Assembly: GCA_031385545.1 (NCBI GenBank)
Contig: JANNBN010000121.1
Span: forward strand, 46,190-110,189
Reading direction: 5' to 3'
DNA from: JANNBN01 sp031385545
GTDB taxonomy: Bacteria; Actinomycetota; Acidimicrobiia; Acidimicrobiales; JANYDT01
Length of the DNA stretch: 64,000 bases
Both the position numbers and the translations under genes were made by a program. The notes under the pieces are model-generated. The model saw only the letters and a list, made by a program, of their open reading frames with translations. It made no database searches and was not told the DNA's origin. Of the stretch, positions 15,850 through 25,151 are shown piece by piece (position 1 is the first letter of the stretch; every line of letters starts with the position of its first letter).

Positions 15850-18019
15850 CTGAACGCTCTGTCCTTGGATTGGGAAGCGGTGTGACGGCGTGGTCCGAGC
15901 GTGTGACGTGGCGGTCGTGGGAGGGGCGACGAAGCAGTCGCAGGCCGTTGGCGATGACCACGAGGCTGGCCCCCATATCGGCGAGCACCGCAACCCAGAG
16001 CGAGGCCGACCCGGCGATAGTCAGCGCGAAGAACACAACCTTCACGCTGAGAGCCACCGCGATGTTCTGCCAGAGCACATGAGACGTGTGACGCGAGATA
16101 CGTATCGTTTCGGCGATCTTGCGCGGATCGTCGTCCATGAGTGCAATATCGGCCGTCTCGATCGCAGTATCAGTGCCAGCCGCTCCCATAGCAATCCCGA
16201 GCGCAGCTTTCGCAAGCGCTGGAGCGTCGTTGACTCCGTCGCCGATCATGCCCACGTGGCCGCTGCGACTGAGCTCCGTCACAACGCGAAGTTTGTCGTC
16301 AGGGAGCAGCTCGCCGAACGCTTCGTCTATTCCAACCATGCGGGCAACGGCGGTAGCGGTGCGCTGGTTGTCACCGGTGAGCATCACCACCCGCACACCG
16401 AGTTCGTGCAGGTCGTTCACTGCCTGCACGGACTGCGGCCGGACAGTATCTGCCACAGCGAGTACGGCGAGCGCTCGTTGGGGAGTCATGAGGACAACAG
16501 CGGTTTTCGCGTCGTTCTCGAACCGTTGCAGGATGGTCTCGAGTTGCGGGGTGCAGATACCGGTGTCTTCGACGAGGCGGTGGTTTCCAAGCAGATACGC
16601 GACAGCATCGACGGTTCCTGATACACCGCGCCCCGGGATAGCTTGAAAGTTGTCGACGGGGTCGAGCTGACCCGTCCATGCAGTGACGATCGCATGCGCG
16701 ACGGGGTGTTCCGAGAGCGTGTCGAGCGAAGCGGCTATCCGAAGGGTCTCGTCGTGGGTCATGTGGTGGAGAGGAACGAGGTCCGTCAGGACGGGCTTGC
16801 CGTGCGTCAGCGTTCCCGTTTTGTCGACAGCGACAACGGTCAGGCGCCTGGCCTGCTCAAGATGGATGCCGCCCTTGATGAGAATGCCCCGTCGTGCTGC
16901 ACCGCCGAGACCCGAAACAACCGTGACCGGTGTCGAGATCACCAGTGCACAGGGGCAGGCAAGCACCAGGAGCACGAGTGCTTTGTAGAACCAGTCTCGC
17001 CACGTGCCCGTTCCCACCAGCGGCGGAATGACCGCGAGTGCAATGGCCGCAACGAAGACAAGCGGCGTGTAGATCGCTGCAAATCGGTCGACGAACCGCT
17101 GTGCGGGTGCCTTCTCCGCCTGTGCGGCCTGGATGGAGCGGGCGATGCGGTCCAACGTTCCTTCGCCCTTCTCCGCAGTCACGGTGACTTCGAGTGTGCC
17201 GCGCTCGTTGATGGTGCCGGCGAAGACGGCATCGCCAGTCTTTTTGGTCACCGGTATCGATTCGCCGGTGATGGGTGCCTGGTTGACGGTTGACGCGCCG
17301 CCCGTCACGGTGCCATCGAGCGGAACACGCTCGCCCGGCTTCACGAGCACGATCTCGTTCAGCGGCACGTCGCCGGTTGGAGTGGACAACCAGCGCCCGC
17401 CATCGCCACGCACAAGGGCAGTCTCAGGTGCGAGGGCCACCAACGACCGGATTGCGTTGCGTGCCCGTTCAAGGCTGAGCGCCTCGATGAGTTCCGCCAG
17501 CCCGAACAGCCAGACGACAACCGCGGCCTCGGGCCATTGACCGATTGCAAGTGCACCTACGACCGCGATGGTCATCAGTAGGGCCATCGTGAGGCGGCGG
17601 GTGATGAGGGCTTTCCATCCCTTGCGGAGCGTGTCGCGCCCGCCGAGCGCAATTGCTGCGAGCGCCATCACCGCGACGGGAACGGAACGTTCCTTGACTC
17701 CTCCGATCACGATGAGTTCGGACCCGATGGCAAGGACACCGGCAGCCACCGTGGTGACAATCGTCTGCGTCGTCAATGACCGGGAGTTCATCGCAGCGTC
17801 GGTCGCAATGAGCTGCTTCGGTCGCATCCCCGCTGCTCGGATAGCAGCGGCAATCGGATCGGTCGATTCCAGTTCGTGGCGCACCCGCACGTGTCTGGCC
17901 ACCAGGTCGAACTCAAGACCGTGCACACCAGCGAGCGGGGTGAGCACGTTGCGAAGCTCGTTCTCCTCGGTGGGGCAGTCCAGTTCCTCGACCCGGAAGA
18001 CCGACACCTGCATTGTCAT
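15842..18019 (-). CDS. heavy-metal P1B ATPase, CPC class (CadA/ZntA-like)
   Basis: 725 residues from ATG 18019 (ATG 18013 also possible). An N-terminal metal-binding domain has VEELDCPTEENELR in place of GMxCxxC, a variant seen in CadA-type pumps. Then TGES, CPC near residue 355, DKTGTLTHG near 399, SEHPVAHA, GDGVNDAPAL near 592. Export of Zn/Cd/Pb/Co is the usual role for this class, although the neighbours are copper genes, so Cu(I) cannot be excluded. Start overlaps the preceding gene by ATGA and the end overlaps the DUF305 gene. Confidence 0.9.
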   Translation of the reverse strand: MTMQVSVFRVEELDCPTEENELRNVLTPLAGVHGLEFDLVARHVRVRHELESTDPIAAAIRAAGMRPKQLIATDAAMNSRSLTTQTIVTTVAAGVLAIGSELIVIGGVKERSVPVAVMALAAIALGGRDTLRKGWKALITRRLTMALLMTIAVVGALAIGQWPEAAVVVWLFGLAELIEALSLERARNAIRSLVALAPETALVRGDGGRWLSTPTGDVPLNEIVLVKPGERVPLDGTVTGGASTVNQAPITGESIPVTKKTGDAVFAGTINERGTLEVTVTAEKGEGTLDRIARSIQAAQAEKAPAQRFVDRFAAIYTPLVFVAAIALAVIPPLVGTGTWRDWFYKALVLLVLACPCALVISTPVTVVSGLGGAARRGILIKGGIHLEQARRLTVVAVDKTGTLTHGKPVLTDLVPLHHMTHDETLRIAASLDTLSEHPVAHAIVTAWTGQLDPVDNFQAIPGRGVSGTVDAVAYLLGNHRLVEDTGICTPQLETILQRFENDAKTAVVLMTPQRALAVLAVADTVRPQSVQAVNDLHELGVRVVMLTGDNQRTATAVARMVGIDEAFGELLPDDKLRVVTELSRSGHVGMIGDGVNDAPALAKAALGIAMGAAGTDTAIETADIALMDDDPRKIAETIRISRHTSHVLWQNIAVALSVKVVFFALTIAGSASLWVAVLADMGASLVVIANGLRLLRRPSHDRHVTRSDHAVTPLPNPRTERSDG

Positions 18020-18681
18020 GACCGGCCGGAGCTTCGGGTTGCTCTGCGACGCCAAAAGGCGGCTACGGCACCAAGCAATCCTGCGGCGACTGCGCCGATC
18101 AGCCACGCACGGGAGGAATTTCCGGATCGATCGGATTCGACCGCGCCAAGCTCGTCCAGGAAGTCGACCGGAACCGAGTCGACCGGCACGCTTTTTACTC
18201 GCTCTGTGCTCACAGCCGGGTCCGTCCTCATAGGGCTCGCCGGTGGCGATGACGTAGGCGCAGCGGATGTGTCTACAGCAGGGCTAAAGGTTTCGGTCAG
18301 CAGCAGAACCGCTGTTGGGTCGAGCGAAGCGATCCGGATCTCCCAGACCCCCGCGGTCGGGTAAACCACAGTCGCCTCATAAGTTCCAGTCTTCCCAGCC
18401 ACCGGGGCCAACAGCTCGGGACGGATGCTCAGTCCGGCAGACTCGCCGACGACCGTTGCGACGGCTTCGGAGGCAGGGTGACCATCGGCAACGAAAGAGA
18501 TCTCAACGACGTAGTGGATGGTGAGGGAGCCAGCAGGGTCGCGGCTGACGATCTTGATGGACCCTTTCCCGGAGTGTGCACCTGCCGGTACGGTGACCGA
18601 GAGACCGGACACGCACAACAGCACGCCAGCGACGAATCGATATGCCATGTGCGCATACCGAGTGGACTTGGACGTGTTCAT
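18016..18681 (-). CDS. exported CopC/FixH-like protein with C-terminal anchor
   Basis: 221 residues. Signal peptide (about 10-35, ending VPAGAHS), a beta-sandwich-like region (36-130) of the type found in YtkA/CopC-like domains with TGTYEATVVYPTAGVWEIRI, a Pro/Ser/Val-rich linker, and a C-terminal membrane helix (about 190-208) with a basic end. It overlaps copCD and the ATPase gene by 4 nt each, making a tight operon. Likely an extracytoplasmic metal-binding accessory; no methionine- or histidine-rich cluster is obvious, so ligand binding is not shown. Confidence 0.75.
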   Translation of the reverse strand: MNTSKSTRYAHMAYRFVAGVLLCVSGLSVTVPAGAHSGKGSIKIVSRDPAGSLTIHYVVEISFVADGHPASEAVATVVGESAGLSIRPELLAPVAGKTGTYEATVVYPTAGVWEIRIASLDPTAVLLLTETFSPAVDTSAAPTSSPPASPMRTDPAVSTERVKSVPVDSVPVDFLDELGAVESDRSGNSSRAWLIGAVAAGLLGAVAAFWRRRATRSSGRS

Positions 18682-20255
18682 TTGATGGGGACTTCAAGGG
18701 TGATGGTTTCAGCTCGTCCCTCGCGCGCAGCTTGCAGCGTCAAGATCCATGTACCTTTCAGCGGCAGCGAGAACCCGATTGCCGAGTAATGGTCGCCGCT
18801 GACGGGCACCAACGAGATTCGACGAGGCGGAATGTCTCCGATGGCAATCGATGCGGTTGCCACATCGACGTCCTGCGGGTTCCCGGTCTCGTCGTAGAAG
18901 TAGAGATGCAGGATGTTCGACCCGACCGCAGCAGGAAGGACGGTGACATCGACCACGAACGAGCCCATCTGGGATTCTGTGTAGAACGGCTCGCGTGAGC
19001 CGGCGCGGGCAGGTACAGCGCCCACAAGCGACGCAGTGACGACCAGCACGAGTGCGGCGACCAACGCCTCGGCCACGACGGTGCCGGATCGGTCGAGGAT
19101 CACTGATCTCAGGCGGCGACGATTGGTCCACCCCAAGGCGCCCATCGCCAGGAACCCCACGAGCTTCAACAACACCAGCCGTCCGTAGGTCGTCGACGTG
19201 ATCAAGTCGATCGATCCGACGAGTGAATACGTGGCGCGCACGCCCGTTGCGAACAACAGCACTGCTGACAACGCGGCAATGCGGCCGAAACGCTCGACGA
19301 ACAGGCTGCGTTGGTCACCCCCGGCCCGGAGGACCATCATCAGGGCCACCAAGCCACCGGCCCAGCCTGCTGCGGCCGCCTGGTGCACGACGTCGGCAAC
19401 CACCGAACCGCCACGGGTCGACGCAGTCCATGAATGGCCGCCCAACGAGTTGGCAACGATCGAGACGACTGCACCGAAGCCTGCCAGTGACGGGCCGAGC
19501 CGACGCATCCACAACAGCGCACCGAGCAGCGCGAGCAGCGACCCGGCGACCCGTAATGCATCAAGGGAACCCGGGCGCGTGGACGAAGCCGCTTCGCCCC
19601 ACAACGACACAGCGCCAGCCAGGTTGCGGCCAGATGCGTTGGATACCTGCACCGCGAACCGCGAACCGGCGCCCAGCGCCAGCAATGCCGCTGCGACAGC
19701 AACGGTCGCATGGAGGGAGTGCCGGTGCGCGCTGAGAGCAGACGGCATGGCCAGAAGCGCCGAGCCGAGCAGAATCGACGCTGCCGCGAGGATGAGAAAC
19801 CGGGCGAGCCAGCCGATGACGGTCTGCGCCGCAGAAGCAGTCGTTGACTGCTCCACGCTGCCGGTCTTGGTTGTCACGTGGAAGACCGAAGACCCCCGGA
19901 GCACATGGGAGTCTTCGGACACAACCCGCCACGCCACCGTATAAGTCCCAGAACCACCGCTGTCGATCGCCACGGCAACCGCTCGCTTTCGATCTCGTAG
20001 CTGTGACACCGATCGATCGACACGCTTTCCATTCGGACCGAACACCCGAATCCCTGCGCCAAGGTCGAGCGCAACCGCTTCATCGAAACGCAGCACCACC
20101 TCTTTGGGCACCGACGCGACCACGGAGTCGTTGGCCGGAGCGACGGTTTCGAGCGATGCGTGGGCCGATGCAGCGGAAGCGAGGCACGCCACCAACAGCA
20201 AAGCAGCACAGCTGACCGACCACGCTCGACCAAGCGGACGGAGACAAAACGACAT
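18678..20255 (-). CDS. CopC-CopD fusion copper protein
   Basis: 525 residues. Signal peptide ending ASAHA, then a CopC domain (HASLETVAPANDSVV at the mature N-terminus; SEDSHVLRGSSVFHV later) whose N-terminal His is the usual copper ligand. From about residue 155 eight or so membrane segments form a CopD domain, followed by a second extracytoplasmic beta domain (about 420-525). CopC-CopD binds copper outside and may move it across the membrane. First gene of a four-gene minus-strand operon. ATG 20255 chosen; the frame is open to 20300. Confidence 0.9.
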   Translation of the reverse strand: MSFCLRPLGRAWSVSCAALLLVACLASAASAHASLETVAPANDSVVASVPKEVVLRFDEAVALDLGAGIRVFGPNGKRVDRSVSQLRDRKRAVAVAIDSGGSGTYTVAWRVVSEDSHVLRGSSVFHVTTKTGSVEQSTTASAAQTVIGWLARFLILAAASILLGSALLAMPSALSAHRHSLHATVAVAAALLALGAGSRFAVQVSNASGRNLAGAVSLWGEAASSTRPGSLDALRVAGSLLALLGALLWMRRLGPSLAGFGAVVSIVANSLGGHSWTASTRGGSVVADVVHQAAAAGWAGGLVALMMVLRAGGDQRSLFVERFGRIAALSAVLLFATGVRATYSLVGSIDLITSTTYGRLVLLKLVGFLAMGALGWTNRRRLRSVILDRSGTVVAEALVAALVLVVTASLVGAVPARAGSREPFYTESQMGSFVVDVTVLPAAVGSNILHLYFYDETGNPQDVDVATASIAIGDIPPRRISLVPVSGDHYSAIGFSLPLKGTWILTLQAAREGRAETITLEVPIK

Positions 20256-20423
20256 CGGCCCGATCGTACCGTGGACTCGGTCGCCACCGTCACCCGGCAT
20301 GTGCGACGTCGACTCAGTCGGTCGAGAAATCGACCAGGTCGAAGGACGGATTGATGCACCGGCCGCGTCGATCTCCCGTCGCGCGATGGACGCGGTTCGA
20401 ACCCGGTGTAACGATTGCGATCC

Positions 20424-20819
20424 TCAGCTGTAGAGGCGGTCGTTCATCGCGATGTCAACGAAGAAATCCTGGATCTCAGCCACCTTGCCGTCGGCGAAGC
20501 TGAACAACAGCGCATCGGTCTGGGTGATGCTTTCACCGTCCTTCTCCATGCTCGCCGTGTGAATGGCCAGCACCCGGTCGCCGCCGTCGGACAGCACGTT
20601 CTCGACCCCGATCTGCAGCGTGCCGCCGCTCAGCTCGAACAACATTCCGTACAGGGCGAGGATGTTCTCCTTGCCTTGATGCGCTCCGGAGATCCGCGAC
20701 GCGCCCGGCACGAGGTGGACGGCATCATCGCAATACAGCGCCATCAAGGTGTCCATGTCGCCCGCGCTGAACGCGGCGTACCCCTTTCGTACTGTCTCCA
20801 TATTCTGCTCGACGCCCAT
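20424..20819 (-). CDS. SnoaL/NTF2-like small protein
   Basis: 131 residues from ATG 20819, preceded by GAAAGGGG. The sequence (METVRKGYAAFSAGDMDTLMALYCDDAVHLVPG) is a typical NTF2-like cone-fold domain, a group that includes ketosteroid isomerase-like enzymes and ligand-binding proteins. No catalytic residues are diagnostic, so function is unassigned. Single gene; upstream is a long gene-poor stretch. Confidence 0.82.
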   Translation of the reverse strand: MGVEQNMETVRKGYAAFSAGDMDTLMALYCDDAVHLVPGASRISGAHQGKENILALYGMLFELSGGTLQIGVENVLSDGGDRVLAIHTASMEKDGESITQTDALLFSFADGKVAEIQDFFVDIAMNDRLYS

Positions 20820-21229
20820 GATGGCCCCTTTCAAGCGCCGCCCGATCTGAGCTGAACGCAGCGGGATCAGTGTGCGCCGACGCGGGGCTGCTGACAAGGT
20901 CCGAGCAACTTCGGCGGCAACTATTCCCGCCACGCGCTGCTGCCCCCCTGATCAGCCACAACGCTCTCGCGCCCAGGGCCGAGAAGGGAATGCTCCGGCC
21001 GCGGTACATCGACGCATCGAGCAACTTCTTCACGCCCTTTGCGTGTATAAACCGGCCGTCGGGCACAACACGGCGGTGGCCCCGGCGCCCGCTTCTGACA
21101 TACGCACAACTAGACCCCAACACCCGCACAACTTGGCCATTTCGGGCGCAATCATGCCCCGTTTTGGTCAAGTTGCGCGTATCAGGACCCCGAGTTGCGC
21201 GTATCGCTGCGGAGCGTCGCTGCGGTGGG
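20820..21229. other. gene-poor stretch
   Basis: About 400 bases without a supportable gene. It contains two copies of GTTGCGCGTATC (about 21173-21206) and a repeated CGCACAACT-like word (about 21111-21133), function unknown. Confidence 0.4.
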
Positions 21230-21587
21230 TCAGGTGAACAGCGTGTGACCGATGTGCTGCCCAGGTTGCACGCCGGGCGGAACCACGAAGAGTGCCGAGC
21301 CGGTGTGGACGAGATACTCCGAGAGCGCGTCGTCGCGAGCAAGGCGAGTCTGTATGGGCACATACTGCGTCACCGGGTTTCGCATGAACGCAATTCGCCC
21401 CGTCACTTTGCCGGTGGCAACCTCGTCGAGGAGTTCCGCTTTCGGCCGAAGTAGCTGCCACGCTGCAGGCTTTGTCGGTGCTGACTACCTCGATTGCCGA
21501 CGAACCGGATGCCGTCTCGTTCTTTTGAGTACATCCGCCGAGCAGCAGCCCGGCGGGGAGGAGGATAATGACAAATTTCGTGAACAC
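21230..21587 (-). pseudogene. deletion scar joining efeO 5' end to efeB 3' end
   Basis: From GTG 21587 the frame gives a lipoprotein signal (FVIILLPAGLLLGGC) and the start of an EfeO cupredoxin domain (AIEVVSTDKACSVAATSAESGT). At about 21435 the homology switches frame to the C-terminal end of an EfeB/DyP-type peroxidase: IAFMRNPVTQYVPIQTRL, ALSEYLVHTGSALFVVPPG, ending GHTLFT at TGA 21230-21232. Gene order efeO-efeB is the normal operon order, so one deletion explains it. The haem site and the EfeO M75 domain are gone. An iron box sits just upstream. Confidence 0.78.
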
Positions 21588-21595
21588 CTCTGTAG

Positions 21596-21609
21596 TTAGG
21601 CACACCTAA
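21596..21609. promoter_or_regulatory. DtxR/IdeR-like iron box
   Basis: TTAGGCACACCTAA, an inverted repeat matching the core of the IdeR/DtxR consensus (TTAGGCTAACCTAA) at 12 of 14 bases, directly upstream of the efeO remnant start. Consistent with iron-repressed control of the former efe operon. Confidence 0.6.
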
Positions 21610-21666
21610 TTAAACAGAGCATCGTGACCTAAGAACGGGAGTGCGTCACCTCAACAACGACGGTCG

Positions 21667-24018
21667 TCAAGCATTTGCCCGGCGCCAACTGAGCGCAATC
21701 GCGGCGGAGGCGATCGAACTGCACACAAGCGCCACGGCACCGGGCCACGCAGGAAGAACCTCGATCTCAAGGATCCGGCGACTGGGCGGGATCACGAATG
21801 CCGCAACGCCCACCCCACCCGCGGCCGCAACGATGACTCTCCGGACAAGATCGAGCGGTGCTGATGCGAGCGTGAGCACAACCAGGCCGCAGGCAAGCGC
21901 CGTAACCAGTGCCGTGCTCCGCTCGGTCACCTCGGCATACGAACCGGCCCGGACCACCGCATAGGACGCGCTGACAGCAGCGGCGGTGATCACCCCGGCC
22001 GGAACGGCCCGCCTGAGGGCAGTGGTGACAAGCCGATGATGCGGCATCTGTTCGGACGGCAGGAGCGACAGGAGAAACCCCGGCACTCCGATGGTAAGTA
22101 TGCTGATTAATGTGAGTTGTCTTGGAAGCAGCGGATAGGGCAGCTGTGCGAGCGTCACAACGATTGCGAGCACAATCGCGTAGACCGTCTTCGTGAGGAA
22201 CAGTGAAGCGACGCGTTCCATGTTGGCAAGGACACGGCGACCTTCGTGCACGAGCGTCGGCAGCGGGGAGAACGAGTCCCCCGCCATCACAACGCGGGCA
22301 ACGGCTCGAGCAGCACCGCTCCCGGTTCGCATCGCAACTCCGATGTCGGCCTGCTTCAGCGCAGGGACATCGTTGACTCCGTCGCCGGTCATGGCCACGA
22401 CATGGCCAGCCGCTTGGAGTGCAGCGACGACGGCGAGCTTCTGCGCAGGCGTCACGCGTCCGATGACCGGGTGGTCCTGGACGAACGCGAGGATATCGGC
22501 CGACTCCTCGGGGAGGTCCTCGCCGCTGGCAAATCGGTCGGAGTGTGGTACGCCAACGGTCGCGGCCACAGACGCGACCGTACGCGGGTCGTCACCGGAC
22601 AGCACAATGGTCGTCACCCCTGCGTCAGCGAAAAAGCTGATCATGTCTGCTGCATCGGGCCGGATCCGTTCCTGAAGGGAGACAACGCCGATTGGAACAC
22701 TGTCCGGCAGCACACCCTCAAGTCCCGGCACGAGGTCGCCGACCACGCGTGCGAGCACCATCGCCCGTCTACCGGCCGCTGTCTCGGTCGCAACGACCTC
22801 CGCTGCCTTCCGCACCGATTCGTCGGTCGAGCGCGCAGGCTCCACCCCAGCAGGGACCACCGAAGGGAGCACGGCCGATGGTGCACCGAGCACGAACGCG
22901 CCGTACCCGTTGAACTCCGCTCCGCTCCAGCGTCGTGCCGACGTGAAGGCCGCCCGTTTGCCGACCTCCCAGCCCGGAGCGGGATAGGCAGCGGCGATCG
23001 CTCGGGAGCTTGCGTTGGGGCTAGGTTCGGCCGCCGCCAAGGCACCAAGGACACCAGCACAGTCCTGATCGGCAGAGAGCGAGACCAGACTCGCAACGGC
23101 CATCGACGCGTCGGTGAGCGTCCCTGTCTTGTCCAGGCAGACCACATCGACACGAGCAAGCCCCTCCAGCGCGGCGAGTTCTCGTACCAGCGCGCCGCGC
23201 CTTCCCATTCGCATGACGCCGGTAGCGAGGGCCACACTCGTGAGCAGGACAAGCCCTTCGGGAACCATCCCCACCAACGCGGCCACCGTCCCGGCGAGCG
23301 CGTCGCGAGTGGTGGGTTCGACGCGGAACTGACCGAGCACCGTAATCGTTCCGACGGGGATGAGCAGCCAGCTGAGGACGCGGAGGATGCGATCGACACC
23401 GGACCGGATCTCGGAGGTAACGAGTGAGAACTCCCGCGCGTCCGCGGTGATGCGCTGCGCGTAGGCGTCGTTGCCGATGGCTTCCGCTACAGCCGTCGCA
23501 GCTCCCGCAGTCACGAAGGAGCCGGAGCGGACCTGATCGCCAGCCACCTTCGATAGGGGCACCGATTCGCCGGTGAGTAGAGACTCGTCGACCTCGACGT
23601 TCGACCCGCTCCGCAACGTGGCATCGACCGGAATCTGATCACCGGCGCGCAGGACGACGAGATCACCGAGCACGACATCGGCGACATCAACCTGCTGCTG
23701 CTGCCCATCGCGCACCACCGTGGATCCGGGCATCGTGAGTACCGTCAGCCGATCGAGTGTTCGCTTGGCTCGCAGTTCCTGGGCGATCCCGATGATGGTG
23801 TTCATCACGATGACGAAACCAAAGAGGGCGTCCTGAAGTGGAGCAACGACAAGTGCAAGGAACAGCAGCGTCCCCAACAGGGCGTTGAACCGGGTGACGA
23901 TGTTGTCACGGACGATGTCGATCGTTCGCCTGCCCAGCACGACAACCGCATTGGTCTGTCCTGCCGCCGTGGCGGCCGCGACTTGTCCTGCCGTCAGGCC
24001 GTTGTCCTCGGTTGCCAT
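21667..24018 (-). CDS. CtpE-like cation-transporting P-type ATPase
   Basis: 783 residues. Motifs: LLTGESVPLSK in the actuator, PEGLVLLTSVA in the membrane helix before the catalytic loop, CLDKTGTLTD near residue 295, TGDGVNDVPALKQADIGVAM near 543. The PEG(L) membrane motif and absence of CPx put it with P2-like pumps; the closest recognised group is mycobacterial CtpE, a calcium importer. Ten membrane segments are expected. A universal stress protein gene ends 9 nt upstream, likely the same transcript. Ion identity is an inference. Confidence 0.88.
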   Translation of the reverse strand: MATEDNGLTAGQVAAATAAGQTNAVVVLGRRTIDIVRDNIVTRFNALLGTLLFLALVVAPLQDALFGFVIVMNTIIGIAQELRAKRTLDRLTVLTMPGSTVVRDGQQQQVDVADVVLGDLVVLRAGDQIPVDATLRSGSNVEVDESLLTGESVPLSKVAGDQVRSGSFVTAGAATAVAEAIGNDAYAQRITADAREFSLVTSEIRSGVDRILRVLSWLLIPVGTITVLGQFRVEPTTRDALAGTVAALVGMVPEGLVLLTSVALATGVMRMGRRGALVRELAALEGLARVDVVCLDKTGTLTDASMAVASLVSLSADQDCAGVLGALAAAEPSPNASSRAIAAAYPAPGWEVGKRAAFTSARRWSGAEFNGYGAFVLGAPSAVLPSVVPAGVEPARSTDESVRKAAEVVATETAAGRRAMVLARVVGDLVPGLEGVLPDSVPIGVVSLQERIRPDAADMISFFADAGVTTIVLSGDDPRTVASVAATVGVPHSDRFASGEDLPEESADILAFVQDHPVIGRVTPAQKLAVVAALQAAGHVVAMTGDGVNDVPALKQADIGVAMRTGSGAARAVARVVMAGDSFSPLPTLVHEGRRVLANMERVASLFLTKTVYAIVLAIVVTLAQLPYPLLPRQLTLISILTIGVPGFLLSLLPSEQMPHHRLVTTALRRAVPAGVITAAAVSASYAVVRAGSYAEVTERSTALVTALACGLVVLTLASAPLDLVRRVIVAAAGGVGVAAFVIPPSRRILEIEVLPAWPGAVALVCSSIASAAIALSWRRANA

Positions 24019-24027
24019 TTCAGCGCT

Positions 24028-24924
24028 TCACCGCGGGTCCCACCATCCGCGGACGGATTGGGGATGCACGGCCATCACCGGGCAACGAGCGTCTCGGACG
24101 ACTGCAGCAGTAAAGCTGCCGAGAGCGAGGCGGTTGATTCCGGTCGCCCCATGGGGGGACATCACGATCCACGCCGGATGCACGCGTTCGACCCACCTCA
24201 GGATTCCTCGCGGGACATCGTCGTCGTGCACCACGGCCCAATCCACGTCGCGACCTGCCCCTGCAAAGAGCTGCCGGATCCGAAGCAGTTCCGAGGTTCT
24301 CCGGCGAACGTTGTCTGGACGCGCTTCGCTCATGGTGGTCGACACTTCGAGCACGCACGGGTGCAGGTCGAACTGCTGGGTCCAGGCCACGACCACTGGG
24401 ATGGCAGCCTCGGCGAGAGGCGACTCGTCGAAACAGAAGACAAGGTCTTTTCGTTCCTTCAGCTGATCGGCCGTGTCGCACGCGTCCCCGATCAGCACCA
24501 CAGGCAGCTGTAGCTCGCGTACAACCGCCTCGGCGACACTTCCAAGCACGCTTGCACGCAGGCCGCCACTGCCGTGGGTTCCCATGACGACGAGCGGATC
24601 GGGCAGGGACCGCGCAACGTCGACGATCGCCTTCGCCGGATGCGTGTGCCCGACCGTCAGCACGTCGAGGCATCGCGCTCCGAGGTCAACTGCCCGCGCC
24701 GCCAGGTACCCGCCTTGGGGTAACCCGTCAGCCGCCATCTCAGGGTCGTCGTGCGATTTCGCGGAGACAAGCACGATGCCGGCGCCCGTTTGTTCGGCCA
24801 CCGCGAGGGCATGCGGGAGGGCACGCTCCGATCGGGGCGATCCGTCAAGCGGAACCACGATCGTTCCAACCGTGGACTTGACGACCGGCGCGTTGGATGC
24901 AGGAGTCCTGTTGGCATTGCTCAT
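24028..24924 (-). CDS. tandem universal stress protein (UspA family)
   Basis: 298 residues, two Usp domains. Domain one (about 15-150) has the ATP-binding signature: VVPLDGS at the start and VMGTHGSGGLRASVLGSVAEAVV (G2xG9xGS). Domain two (about 155-298) is weaker: MSPHGATGINRLALGSFTAAVV. Likely an ATP-binding stress regulator. Start chosen at ATG 24924. Placed directly before the CtpE-like pump and divergent from the GNAT/synthetase gene. Confidence 0.88.
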   Translation of the reverse strand: MSNANRTPASNAPVVKSTVGTIVVPLDGSPRSERALPHALAVAEQTGAGIVLVSAKSHDDPEMAADGLPQGGYLAARAVDLGARCLDVLTVGHTHPAKAIVDVARSLPDPLVVMGTHGSGGLRASVLGSVAEAVVRELQLPVVLIGDACDTADQLKERKDLVFCFDESPLAEAAIPVVVAWTQQFDLHPCVLEVSTTMSEARPDNVRRRTSELLRIRQLFAGAGRDVDWAVVHDDDVPRGILRWVERVHPAWIVMSPHGATGINRLALGSFTAAVVRDARCPVMAVHPQSVRGWWDPR

Positions 24925-25073
24925 CTCGCCAGGGTCGTTGGTCCACTCCTGCAATTGCCAGGGCCAAAGGTCCGTATCCTGCCGCACGAGCTGGACTCGG
25001 TGGGCCGGACGCCATTGCGACGTCGGGCCCTATGGCCCTGTTCTGCCGACTGCGGTTGCCGCACCATCGACCC

Positions 25074-25151
25074 ATGGGCGAAAACACGATCAACAGCTGG
25101 GACGAACTCGAGACCAAGCTGAACGCGACGGGGAAACACCCGACACCCTGA
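25074..25151 (+). CDS. possible 25-residue leader peptide
   Basis: ATG 25074 opens a 25-codon frame (beginning MGENTINSWDELETKLNATG) whose TGA overlaps the next ATG (TGATG at 25149-25153). The composition is protein-like, so it may be a translated leader coupled to the downstream gene, or the displaced true N-terminus of it. No clear ribosome-binding site was seen. Confidence 0.3.
   Translation: MGENTINSWDELETKLNATGKHPTP

Noticed and set aside
20387..20412. GCGGTTCGAACCCGG resembles a tRNA T-arm, of interest because a selC tRNA was sought.
   Set aside because: Stem pairing is only three bases beyond the loop and no acceptor, D or anticodon arm can be placed around it.
21252..21599. Plus-strand frames over the efe scar.
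   Set aside because: No homology on that strand; the minus strand carries clear EfeO and EfeB segments.
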